Below are positions 28,428 through 35,952 of a stretch of 64,000 nt of DNA, in pieces. Within the stretch, counting starts at the first letter, position 1; each line of letters opens with the position of its first letter. Under the pieces are notes generated by a model. The model saw only the letters and a list, made by a program, of their open reading frames with translations. It was not told the origin of the DNA and did not search any database. The stretch covers positions 1,333,486-1,397,485 of the forward strand of contig NC_017094.1 in NCBI RefSeq assembly GCF_000284315.1. Direction: 5' to 3'. Made by a program: the position numbers and the translations under genes. The DNA comes from Leptospirillum ferrooxidans C2-3. GTDB lineage: Bacteria; Nitrospirota; Leptospirillia; Leptospirillales; Leptospirillaceae.

Positions 28428-30007
28428 AAGAGAGCCCCGGTCGTTTTCGATTGATCGAAAGGACACTTCTCATCCTGCCTCCCTTTCTTTTTGGACTTCT
28501 GGCCCTGACACAGGGCCAGGATGTGAACTGGGATCTCCTGAACTACCATTACTACACAGGCTATGCCTTCTGGACAGGATCCTGGCAAAAAGACATGATG
28601 CCAGCCGGTATCCAGTCCCTACTCGAACCGCTTTATAACATCTTCATTTTTCTCTTGATTCACAATCTTCCGCCGATCGCGGTCGGACTTCTTATCGGCA
28701 CACTCGACGGTCTTGGCTTTATCTTCCTGTATCTTATCGCCGGCATATTCATCGACAAAAGGATTGAGAGAACGTCTTACCGCATTGTTTTCAAGACTCT
28801 TCTTGCCCTTTCCGGACTCTATGTTCCCAACTTTCTCTCTCAGCTTGGAAACACCAATGGAGATGTTATGACCGGACTTTTTGTATTGTCCGGACTGACC
28901 ATACTCCTCCACCGCATGGGCGATCAGTCGAGTTCCGGATGGATATGGGGCGGTATACTCATGGGAATGGGGGTCGGACTCAAACTTACGAACGCCGTTT
29001 ACATCCTGGGAATAGCCGTTGCTGTCCTCTTTTCGATGGGAATCAACACGACGAACAGCAAACGCCTGATCTCTTTTCTTTCCGGAAGTGGTGTTGGTTT
29101 TGCTGTCACCGGAGGATTCTGGTTTCTTAAAATCTATCAGCGCTTCGGGAACCCCTTTTTTCCTTATTACAACACTCTCTTTCATTCCCCCTACGGACTT
29201 TCCGTCGATTCCCATGACTATCGGTGGTTTCCGTCATCTTTTGCCGAATGGATTTTCTTTCCATTCTATTTCACAAAACAACATCAGATTGCCGAACTGA
29301 GCATTGAAAATTATTCCTTTATGTTCATCTATGTTCTCATTCTTCTCGTTTTACTGAAGATGATTGTTTCCAGAGCCTTTCCGGTGGGACAGATCAAAGA
29401 AGTAGAAAAAAAGACCTTTCCCTTGGATGAACAATTTTTCCTGACCTTTTTTGTTGCCTCTTTTATCATCTGGGAAGTGACTTTTTCTTATTACCGATAT
29501 TTGTCTCCCCTTGAAGAACTTGCGCCCATTCTGATTTTTCTTCTTCTCCGATACCTCCTCGGCAAGGGAGCCGTGATCGTCACCCTCTCTTTCATTCTCT
29601 TTAATGCCATGAATCCCCATTATCCCGACTGGGGGCGAATCTCCTGGGGGAAAAGCTATTTTCAAGTGCGGGGAATCCCAAAAGGACTTCCGAAAGAGGC
29701 TCTGGTTCTGGTGGGATCAAAACCGTTGGCTTTTGTGATTCCTGAACTGCCAGAAGAGTTCCGGTATTTCACGATCGGAAATCTTGGCGGCATTGCTTCT
29801 CCCTTTTGGGATAAAAAAGTTCATGAATATGTTCAAAAATCTAAAAAACCGCTCTATCTCCTGACAAACAAGGATGCATTGTCTTCCAATCAAAAATCCT
29901 TGAAAAAATTCGGAGTGCAGATTGATCGATCTTCCTGCTTTTCATTGAAAAACCAGGCCAGAGCCGGGATCCGGCTCTGCCGGTTGAGGAAGATTGCGAT
30001 TCTTTAA
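28424..30007 (+). CDS. polytopic membrane protein, GT-C-like (527 aa)
   Basis: About ten to twelve hydrophobic helices. The first periplasmic loop holds GQDVNWDLLNYHYYTGYAFW, with acidic residues in the place where GT-C glycosyltransferases keep their catalytic Asp/Glu. The start is TTG at 28424, overlapping the stop of the GT2 gene as TTGA, so translation is coupled. Together the pair suggests a system in which the GT2 enzyme makes a polyprenyl-phosphate sugar and this protein transfers it on the outer face of the membrane. The C-terminal ~90 residues are soluble. No named family is certain; function inferred from topology and neighbour. Confidence 0.65.
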   Translation: MKESPGRFRLIERTLLILPPFLFGLLALTQGQDVNWDLLNYHYYTGYAFWTGSWQKDMMPAGIQSLLEPLYNIFIFLLIHNLPPIAVGLLIGTLDGLGFIFLYLIAGIFIDKRIERTSYRIVFKTLLALSGLYVPNFLSQLGNTNGDVMTGLFVLSGLTILLHRMGDQSSSGWIWGGILMGMGVGLKLTNAVYILGIAVAVLFSMGINTTNSKRLISFLSGSGVGFAVTGGFWFLKIYQRFGNPFFPYYNTLFHSPYGLSVDSHDYRWFPSSFAEWIFFPFYFTKQHQIAELSIENYSFMFIYVLILLVLLKMIVSRAFPVGQIKEVEKKTFPLDEQFFLTFFVASFIIWEVTFSYYRYLSPLEELAPILIFLLLRYLLGKGAVIVTLSFILFNAMNPHYPDWGRISWGKSYFQVRGIPKGLPKEALVLVGSKPLAFVIPELPEEFRYFTIGNLGGIASPFWDKKVHEYVQKSKKPLYLLTNKDALSSNQKSLKKFGVQIDRSSCFSLKNQARAGIRLCRLRKIAIL

Positions 30008-30446
30008 AAACTTCTTACCAAAAAAGACATGGCTCCAAGAGATCAGATGCACAGGAGATGTCGAAAGAAGCTTCACCTATCGAGCTCTTAGCAATGCCGC
30101 TGGACTCTATGCCGACCACATTGCCCGTGACTTCGGGTATTCTACCGAAACGACCAACCTCCTCTTCAAAGGGCATTTACCTGGAATACGATTCGAGTGT
30201 TCCGGAAGATCGACCGCTCAAGACCAATATCACCCCTTCCCCAATCTGGGGCAACCCTTTCTGGGTGTTCACTTCACCATCAAGGTCAATGGAACGATCA
30301 AGATCGGTCCCACGGCCATTCCGGCCTTCTGGAGAGAGAACTACAGCGGTCTTTCCAGATTTTAGCTATCCGAACTTCAGGAGATTCTTTCCTGGGAAGC
30401 TTTCCTGTTTTTTCGAACGACTTCGGGTTTCGGGATCTGGCCCTTC
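30008..30446 (+). pseudogene. partial second copy of the LhgO-type gene
   Basis: It corresponds to 26490-26930 of the gene at 25913. The first ~190 bp are diverged (VERSFTYRALSNAAGLYADH); the last ~240 bp are nearly identical, including the premature TAG and the second shift. One extra indel lies around 30238. It ends abruptly at the GGCCCTTC that in the other copy continues into HEILKYR. It has no start of its own. Confidence 0.85.
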
Positions 30447-30499
30447 CCCTAAAATCATCACATATTGGAGGAGGCTAGCCGTTTGAGACAATGACGCAA

Positions 30500-30527
30500 A
30501 ATTGTATAAACTAATGTTTATACAATT
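30500..30527. promoter_or_regulatory. perfect 12-bp inverted repeat, operator of the mazEF-like pair
   Basis: AATTGTATAAAC (30500-30511), spacer TAAT, GTTTATACAATT (30516-30527). It covers the likely -10 box TATAAA (30505-30510), which has TTGAGA (30483-30488) 16 bases upstream. Toxin-antitoxin operons are usually repressed by their own antitoxin at such a site. Confidence 0.7.
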
Positions 30528-30529
30528 TA

Positions 30530-30799
30530 ATGAGGAGGTGGCTCATTTCCGAAGAGGTTCTCGACATCAAACGCTGGGGAAACAGCTTGGGTCTCAGAAT
30601 ACCGTCCGCCATCGCAAAGGAGGCGAGACTGCACGAGAACAGCCGGGTCCGGATCACGGTCGAAAACAACCACTTAGTGATCACGGAGATCAAAAATCGC
30701 GATATTTCCCTGAAGGAGAAACTGGCACAATTCGATCCGAGCCGGCACGGAGGAGAATCGATGGCAGCCGAATCGGTCGGAGCCGAAAACTGGCCGTGA
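30530..30799 (+). CDS. mazE: MazE-like antitoxin, AbrB/SpoVT fold
   Basis: The core VLDIKRWGNSLGLRIPSAIA, then RVRITVENNHLVITEI, is the swapped-hairpin AbrB fold that binds the operator as a dimer. The C-terminal 30 residues (EKLAQFDPSRHGG and on) would embrace the toxin. The open frame begins with ATG at 30530, only a few bases after the predicted transcript start. A strong AGGAGGTG lies inside it at 30533-30540 and would suit a start near 30545, where only ATT is in frame; the true start is therefore open. It overlaps mazF by 4 bp (GTGA at 30796-30799). Confidence 0.75.
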   Translation: MRRWLISEEVLDIKRWGNSLGLRIPSAIAKEARLHENSRVRITVENNHLVITEIKNRDISLKEKLAQFDPSRHGGESMAAESVGAENWP

Positions 30800-31196
30800 A
30801 GAAACCTGCAGAAATGGCTGGTCCACTCTGGGTACCGGAGCGCCAGACCATTATCTGGATCGACGGCTACCCGCAGTCCGGCCGAGAAATGCGCAACGTC
30901 CACCCCTTCTTGGTTCTTTCTCCCCGGATTTTCAACGAAAGAACCTCCCTCGTCATCGGATTGCCCATGACAACGGCCGAGTACAACGCAGACAATCCAT
31001 TCGCCATCCCCGTCGGGACGGCAAAAAACCGAAACGCTGGCAAACAAGTTACGTGTTGTGCCATCAGCCCAAATCGTTTGACTGGCGTGTTCGTAAGGCC
31101 GGACCCCACCCGATGGGCAGACTGCCGGATTCCCAGTTTACGGCAGTCTGCGACTGTATGAATCAGATCATCGAAATCGGCAAAGCACGGCCATAG
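30796..31196 (+). pseudogene. mazF: MazF/PemK-like toxin, frameshifted
   Basis: Endoribonuclease toxin. The N-terminal part is normal: IIWIDGYPQSGREMRNVHPF, LVLSPRIFNERTSLVIGLPM. After NPFAIPVGTAKN the expected sequence lies in another frame (KKPKRWQTSYVLCHQPKSFD, then WRVRKAGPHPMGRLPDSQFT, and MNQIIEIGKARP with TAG at 31194). The slip is at the six-A run at 31022-31027. As written, the frame runs out at 31161 with unrelated residues. The GTG start overlaps the antitoxin stop. A slip at A6 could be a sequencing error or phase variation; otherwise the toxin is dead. Confidence 0.75.
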
Positions 31197-31327
31197 CGGC
31201 CATGTCGCTTCTGGTGCTCTATCGCATGCAACACGCCTCAAGGTGTTCCGTATCCAGAGACCAGGAACGATAGCGTTCGTTGAACAGCCCACCCATTCCC
31301 CTTCTTGGACTGTAAGGCAGGAATGGC

Positions 31328-31480
31328 TCAAGCGGGCGGTTTGGCTTTGCGCGGTTTTTCCTTGCTCCCCTGGCTTTCGACATAACAACGGACGCTTTCT
31401 GGTGTCGCCTCCCCGACACTTTCGACAGAGTAGGCCAGATGCCAGAAACGGTAAACGACTTCAGATCTCACCGTGGACAA
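31328..31480 (-). pseudogene. IS200/IS605-type TnpA, C-terminal remnant
   Basis: Minus-strand reading gives VVYRFWHLAYSVESVGEATP then ESVRCYVESQGSKEK, matching the last strand and helix of the Y1-transposase family ('S-Y-F-V-x-S-V-G ... V-x-x-Y-I-x-x-Q'). The HUH and Tyr parts are absent. It sits between two toxin-antitoxin pairs. Confidence 0.5.
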
Positions 31481-31493
31481 CTCCAACCCCAGA

Positions 31494-31916
31494 TCAGGGA
31501 ACAAATCTCTTCACTCCCGATTTTTCGGCAGCTTTCATCAGATCTTCATCCAGGCTCGCAAGTGACAGGCCATGACGCAGCGCCAGTTCAAGATAAGAAG
31601 CATCGTAAGAGGATAGGGCATACCGCCGAGCCAGTTGAAGGGTATCCGAAAGAGCATGATCCACCGTGTTCATATCCACTTCAATATCCAACTCCGAAAG
31701 GAGCGAAAGGAATGATGAACTCCGGGCTTCTGTCACCAATCCCTTCCATTCTGCTCTGGCGAGGACATTGGAGACTTCAAGCCTCCAGATCACAGGAACC
31801 ACGGCAACGTTAGCTTCCATGGCAGAAAGAACACCCGTGGCATAGGCTAATTCTTGATGCATTCCGTCGCCAAAGAACCAGCGCATTGTTATGGAGTTGT
31901 CCAGAACAAAATTCAT
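31494..31916 (-). CDS. vapC: VapC-type PIN-domain toxin (140 aa)
   Basis: PIN-fold RNase, the toxin of a VapBC pair. The four acidic metal ligands are visible: Asp6 (NFVLDNSI), Glu47 (WRLEVSNVL), Asp105 (LSSYDASYLELA) and Asp123 (LASLDEDL). Length is typical. Its ATG overlaps the stop of the antitoxin gene by 4 bp, so both are translated together. The frame is intact, so this pair is probably active, unlike the mazF next door. The target (often tRNA or 23S rRNA in the family) cannot be told. Confidence 0.9.
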   Translation of the reverse strand: MNFVLDNSITMRWFFGDGMHQELAYATGVLSAMEANVAVVPVIWRLEVSNVLARAEWKGLVTEARSSSFLSLLSELDIEVDMNTVDHALSDTLQLARRYALSSYDASYLELALRHGLSLASLDEDLMKAAEKSGVKRFVP

Positions 31917-32158
31917 TTCCGGCCTTCCAAGATCAGTTCCTTGATGTTCACATCCCGAACAGGGTGAACCATCATCAACTCCTTCAGTTTCCTGACCGCA
32001 AGAGCCCTGTCTTTCCGTTTAATGCCAATGTTTGGAACAAGATCCGCAACCGGCTCACCGCGATTGGTAATCGTAAAACTCTGCCCATCTCCAACCAACC
32101 GCAACAACTCGGAAAGTTTCGTTTTCGCTTCATAAGCACCGATTTCTGTTTTCATCAT
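31913..32158 (-). CDS. Phd/YefM-type antitoxin (81 aa)
   Basis: The N-terminal fold is MKTEIGAYEAKTKLSELLRL, then SFTITNRGEPVADLVP, the Phd/YefM DNA-binding domain; the C-terminal tail (VRKLKELMMVHPVRDVNIKE) binds the toxin. The frame is open further upstream to 32221, but the family begins at MMKTEIGAYEAK, so I take the ATG at 32158. It lies directly upstream of VapC with a 4-bp overlap, and probably represses the operon. Confidence 0.85.
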   Translation of the reverse strand: MMKTEIGAYEAKTKLSELLRLVGDGQSFTITNRGEPVADLVPNIGIKRKDRALAVRKLKELMMVHPVRDVNIKELILEGRK

Positions 32159-32582
32159 GTTTAGCGCAACATCCCCTCTTTCCTTGAGGCCCTTTAGTGA
32201 AAGCGGGGATAATGGGCGCATCTCCTTTTTTTTCTTGATACCATTCCGTAAGTCGCCATGGGTGTGAAAGATGTCCTGACATTAACCTTCATCGACCTAG
32301 TCTAAAGACTAGTCTTATTAATGTCAAAACAACTTAAACAAACGCCGGGAGAGCGACTTTTTCTCGTGTCATAGATCCTATAGAATCTCGTCATAGAGTC
32401 TCAGGAAATGAGTCTCAGAAAATTTTGCTCCATCTTTTAAAGACAATCGAATTGCCCGCTGAACGCTACCCTTCCGATTGTGGGTTCCTCCTTCCGGCGT
32501 TATGTCGAAAGCAGAGAACCACAAAAAGAAGACGAGACCAAAATCTCTTTTTTGGGGTTCACCATCATCAAAAGGGGGGAAA
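32159..32582. other. intergenic region with a small palindrome
   Basis: It holds the promoter of the vapBC pair (minus) and of the small secreted protein (plus). CTAGTCT-AA-AGACTAG at 32297-32312 is a perfect 7-bp dyad, a candidate operator for the antitoxin. No gene is seen. Confidence 0.45.
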
Positions 32583-32909
32583 ATGAACAGGTGGTTGGGT
32601 CGCATCATAATGGGAGCGTCCGTTCTTGTTTTTTGCGGAGCGGCCTGGGAAAAACCTGTGGTTGAGATTATCTCCCCCAAAAACGGCGCAGTGGTCGGAA
32701 AGCATGTCATGGTGAAATATGCCTTTCATCACGAATGGCGGGCCGACCATGTCCATGTCTTCATCGATGGAAACTTCCTGAAGTCCACTCATCAAAATCC
32801 TCTTGCTCTCACGCTCGGCAAGGGAGTTCACACGATCATGCTTCGAGCCGCAACGGTCCATCATAATCTGCTAAAAGCCAGAGGCTCGATCGATGTCACC
32901 GTCAAATAA
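32583..32909 (+). CDS. small secreted protein with Ig-like fold (108 aa)
   Basis: I take the ATG at 32583 because AAGGGGGG precedes it and the protein then begins with a signal peptide (RWLGRIIMGASVLVFCGAA). The mature part is VEIISPKNGAVVGKHVMVKY, then HHEWRADHVHVFIDGNFLKS, GKGVHTIMLRAATVHHNL and a final strand. The 'SPK-GA-V ... V-V ... HVHVFIDG' arrangement resembles small beta-sandwich periplasmic domains. Several His residues (HVH, HH) might bind a metal. I do not recognise an exact family. Confidence 0.7.
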   Translation: MNRWLGRIIMGASVLVFCGAAWEKPVVEIISPKNGAVVGKHVMVKYAFHHEWRADHVHVFIDGNFLKSTHQNPLALTLGKGVHTIMLRAATVHHNLLKARGSIDVTVK

Positions 32910-32969
32910 TCAAGACCCATCTTTACGAAGAGGCAGAGGAGAAGATCTCCTTTGCTGATCAAAAGTCTC

Positions 32970-34472
32970 TCAGGAGATCTCTCGCGGCATCTCCTCTTGT
33001 GAAAAATGGTTGCCATAAATCTCCCGAAGTCCTTCCATCTCCTCTTCAGGGAGATTTCCGAAAAGGGATTTCTGTTTGTTCTTTGAAACCACCCCATTGT
33101 TCTCCAATGAAAGTCTGATAAAAAGATCCGCCAACCGGTCAGGCAGTTCGAACCTGTTCTGGATTTCCTTTTTGGCCCCGTCATAGCGGACCAGAAAGGA
33201 AAGTTCTTCTTTCAGGTCCTCTTCGATAACACGCTCGATCGTCTTGTAAAGATATTCGACCATCGGAGTCGCATCGAAGTATCGATAGAGTCCCGGAAAA
33301 CGATTTTCCCTGGAAATGATCCCGTCCCTGTCGATGAAATAGTCCGTCAACGCCATGACCTTTTTTGAAAAAGTCTCAAGACAGTGATCATACTCGACCG
33401 GATGGGCCAGAATATTGGAAGAGACAGGAAAAATGGCACTGTCCGGAGTCAGTCCCCTTTCTGAAAGAATCTTGTGAATCAAAAATCTGTGAAGCCGTCC
33501 GTTCCCGTCCGAAAAAGGATGAATGAACACAAATCCGAAAGAGACGACCGCCGCCTCGACAACAGGCGGCACGGCCGATTGCATTCGGTTCATCGAGTGG
33601 ACAAGTCCCGACATCAGAGATTCCACATCCTGGGGATCCGGAGCGATATAATGGACCACTTCCCCGCCAACCCGGGATTCCCCGACATAGTTCTGGGCGG
33701 AACGATAGCCTGATTCCCGATAGGAGGGATCGACGACAAGATTTTGTATCCGTACAAAGTCACGGAGTGATTCACAGGGATATGAGGAGCTTTTCTCAAG
33801 AGCATTGGAAAACCGTTCGATCCGGCTCATACTGGCCGTTTCTCTCTCTATGAGAAAAGAGGATTTCGTTTCTTTCCGGAAAAGGTACTGACTCGCTCGA
33901 TGGACCAGTTCAGGAGAATAGGACTTGAGAAGCTCCCTGGCTCTCTCTCCAAGATTCTTGGCCAGATATTCGGAAATGAGCGGGGTTTTTCTGACGACCG
34001 GACAGAACGTCCGGTCCCCAAGAAGATTGTCATCGATCCTCCACTTTTTATTTTTCCGAATTTCTCCGGTGAAATACAAGTTGCCATCGATCAACCCGGC
34101 GTAATTTCCGTTATGGATTTTCGGGTCTGGCAGTGTCCTTCCAGTCAGGAACTCATAGAGAAATCCGATTTTCCGCTCATAAAGCCCTCCCGGATTCATC
34201 ATGACAAAATCCGAAATCACGTCTTCTCCGATTTTGTCAAAAATGCACTGGATCAGGAAGAGATCCGTTTCTTCATGTTTCAGTGCAAAAGAGAGGTGAG
34301 CCATCGGAGTATCCGGAACCGCATACTCCTTCCGGAAGACCCTGATATTCTGAAACGGGTGATCTTTTCTGTAAGACTCTCCGGGTTCCCCAATGGTCGA
34401 TATGGTCGTACTCCCGGGAACCCGAAGATCCAAATTGTCGATAATCCATTGATATCCAATTGGGCTTGCCAT
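32970..34472 (-). CDS. Fic-family protein, putative AMP transferase (500 aa)
   Basis: Fic enzymes transfer AMP or other phosphates to proteins. The active motif is complete: FIHPFSDGNGRLHRF with the catalytic His318. An N-terminal motif FLIERETAS, with the S-x-x-x-E pattern (Ser205, Glu209), fits the inhibitory helix of class II Fic proteins, although the usual Gly/Asn after Glu is Arg. The N-terminal ~150 residues look like the Fic/DOC N-terminal domain; the C-terminal ~120 residues could be a winged-helix (LPDRLADLFIRLSLENNGVV). No small antitoxin is adjacent, so self-inhibition is likely. It stands alone on the minus strand. Confidence 0.85.
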   Translation of the reverse strand: MASPIGYQWIIDNLDLRVPGSTTISTIGEPGESYRKDHPFQNIRVFRKEYAVPDTPMAHLSFALKHEETDLFLIQCIFDKIGEDVISDFVMMNPGGLYERKIGFLYEFLTGRTLPDPKIHNGNYAGLIDGNLYFTGEIRKNKKWRIDDNLLGDRTFCPVVRKTPLISEYLAKNLGERARELLKSYSPELVHRASQYLFRKETKSSFLIERETASMSRIERFSNALEKSSSYPCESLRDFVRIQNLVVDPSYRESGYRSAQNYVGESRVGGEVVHYIAPDPQDVESLMSGLVHSMNRMQSAVPPVVEAAVVSFGFVFIHPFSDGNGRLHRFLIHKILSERGLTPDSAIFPVSSNILAHPVEYDHCLETFSKKVMALTDYFIDRDGIISRENRFPGLYRYFDATPMVEYLYKTIERVIEEDLKEELSFLVRYDGAKKEIQNRFELPDRLADLFIRLSLENNGVVSKNKQKSLFGNLPEEEMEGLREIYGNHFSQEEMPREIS

Positions 34473-34941
34473 TATGTCCCCTTAAACCCATTCTGGTTGT
34501 CAAAAAATGATCAATATGCAAAAAAGATTATATCACCAAAATCTCTTGCAGAATAACTTAATGATCCTCCGGAGAATATTTGAAAAAATTTCCCGATTTT
34601 GGGATTCACCAATTGGATCTCTTGAAAGATCTGCCCAGACTGATCGTCTTGTCATTGATCCTTCCGACGGTGTTCCATTTTTAGAAAGGAAAAGCATTGG
34701 GAGTGGTCTGGAATCAGAGCCATGGACGGAAATGTTCGGCAGTTCCGTCCATGGACATGGAAGATTGGATAGAAAAAACTCGGATGTAGGAGTCGAACGA
34801 TGAATTGTCACCTGCCGCAAGAATAATGTGTCAGTTTTCTGATTTTTTCAGGTCTAAAAATTCTTCTCTGAGAATTTTCGGGATAATATCACTCACTTTC
34901 CCTGATTCCCGAATGAATAATCAAACAAAAAAGGAAATCCA
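34473..34941. other. intergenic region with a 12-bp hairpin
   Basis: CCATGGACGGAA (34720-34731) and its perfect reverse complement (34743-34754) form a hairpin with an 11-nt loop. There is no T-run on either side, so it is not a classical terminator. No gene is seen. Confidence 0.5.
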
Positions 34942-35832
34942 TCAGCCCAAATCTTCAAACCGTTTACCGACCCACTCCCTGGTATGTTCAACAAAGACTT
35001 TGGCGGCTGGAGATAAGGATTGGAACTTTGGAGCTGCAAGGACAATTTGTCTCAAAATGGGAGGGTCGATGGGAATGACCCGGATTCCCGTATGGTCCTT
35101 GGGTACGGCCAATCCAGGCAGGATGGCCGAACCTGCTCCGGAGCGAACCATGGCGGAAACCGTTGAAATATTTCTCGCTTCGATTGTTTTCAGTCCCGGG
35201 GATAGTCCGGCTTTTGAGAATCCCAAGGCCACAAGAGTTCCGCAACTTCCCAAAGACCGGATAATCGGTTCCAAGGAGAGCTGGTCGAGTGAAAGAGATT
35301 GCCGGTTTCCGAGAGGATGATTTTCTGGAAGGATTCCGAACATCCGGTCCGAGATCAGTGGAAATACCTCCAGACTACTAGCGCAAGGGGCCGTCAGTAT
35401 TCCTAGGTCTACTGTATCTGACTTCATCCATTCCAGAACTTCCTGATCGGTTCCCTCAAAGACGGAAATCTCGATCCCAGGAAATTTCTGTCTCATGGTC
35501 CCCATAATCCCAGGAATCATACGAATCGCTGCGCTTTGGAGAGCGCCGACCCTGACTTTGCCGATCTTGAGTCCGGAAAGGGATGACGCCTCCTCCTGAA
35601 TACGGTCCACACGAAGCAGGATTTCCCGAACGTGCTCGAGAATCCGGTGTCCCGCTTCCGTCGGGACGACTCCCCGCCGATCCCTGTTGAAAAGGATAAG
35701 GCCTATTTCCTTTTCAAAAGACGCCAACGCATGGGAAACCGCCGATTGGGTAATTCCAAGACGTTCTCCCACTTCCGTAAAGTTTCCCAAGTCTTTCAAT
35801 TCCATTAAAACACGCAGCTGAATGATTGTCAT
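34942..35832 (-). CDS. LysR-family transcriptional regulator (296 aa)
   Basis: The N-terminal winged helix-turn-helix (residues 1-60, QLRVLMELKDLGNFTEVGER, then ITQSAVSHALASFEKEIGLI) is followed by the linker helix and a two-lobe effector domain (GKVRVGALQSAAIRMIPGIM, VDLGILTAP, MVRSGAGSAILPGLAVP). Length is standard. It is divergent from the EamA exporter gene with 120 bp between, the classic layout for a LysR regulator controlling its neighbour. The ligand is unknown and is probably the substrate of that exporter. Confidence 0.9.
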   Translation of the reverse strand: MTIIQLRVLMELKDLGNFTEVGERLGITQSAVSHALASFEKEIGLILFNRDRRGVVPTEAGHRILEHVREILLRVDRIQEEASSLSGLKIGKVRVGALQSAAIRMIPGIMGTMRQKFPGIEISVFEGTDQEVLEWMKSDTVDLGILTAPCASSLEVFPLISDRMFGILPENHPLGNRQSLSLDQLSLEPIIRSLGSCGTLVALGFSKAGLSPGLKTIEARNISTVSAMVRSGAGSAILPGLAVPKDHTGIRVIPIDPPILRQIVLAAPKFQSLSPAAKVFVEHTREWVGKRFEDLG

Positions 35833-35852
35833 ATGAATTTATTCTCATCCTT

Positions 35853-35903
35853 TAAATGATAATTATTAATTTTACTAATGTAATTTTGCACTTTATCATT
35901 TAA
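35853..35903. promoter_or_regulatory. 11-bp dyad in the lysR-eamA intergenic region
   Basis: TTAAATGATAA (35852-35862) is the reverse complement of TTATCATTTAA (35893-35903). The half-sites are 30 bp apart in an AT-rich stretch between the two divergent genes. This suits binding of LysR dimers across both promoters. Confidence 0.5.
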
Positions 35904-35952
35904 TAGAACAGTCGGCAAGAAGCGATATTTGTATTTTAAGGAGGTGATCGTG

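Noticed and set aside
34720-34754. Intrinsic terminator for the Fic or LysR gene
   Set aside because: A perfect stem but no T-run on either strand, and it lies well away from both stop codons.
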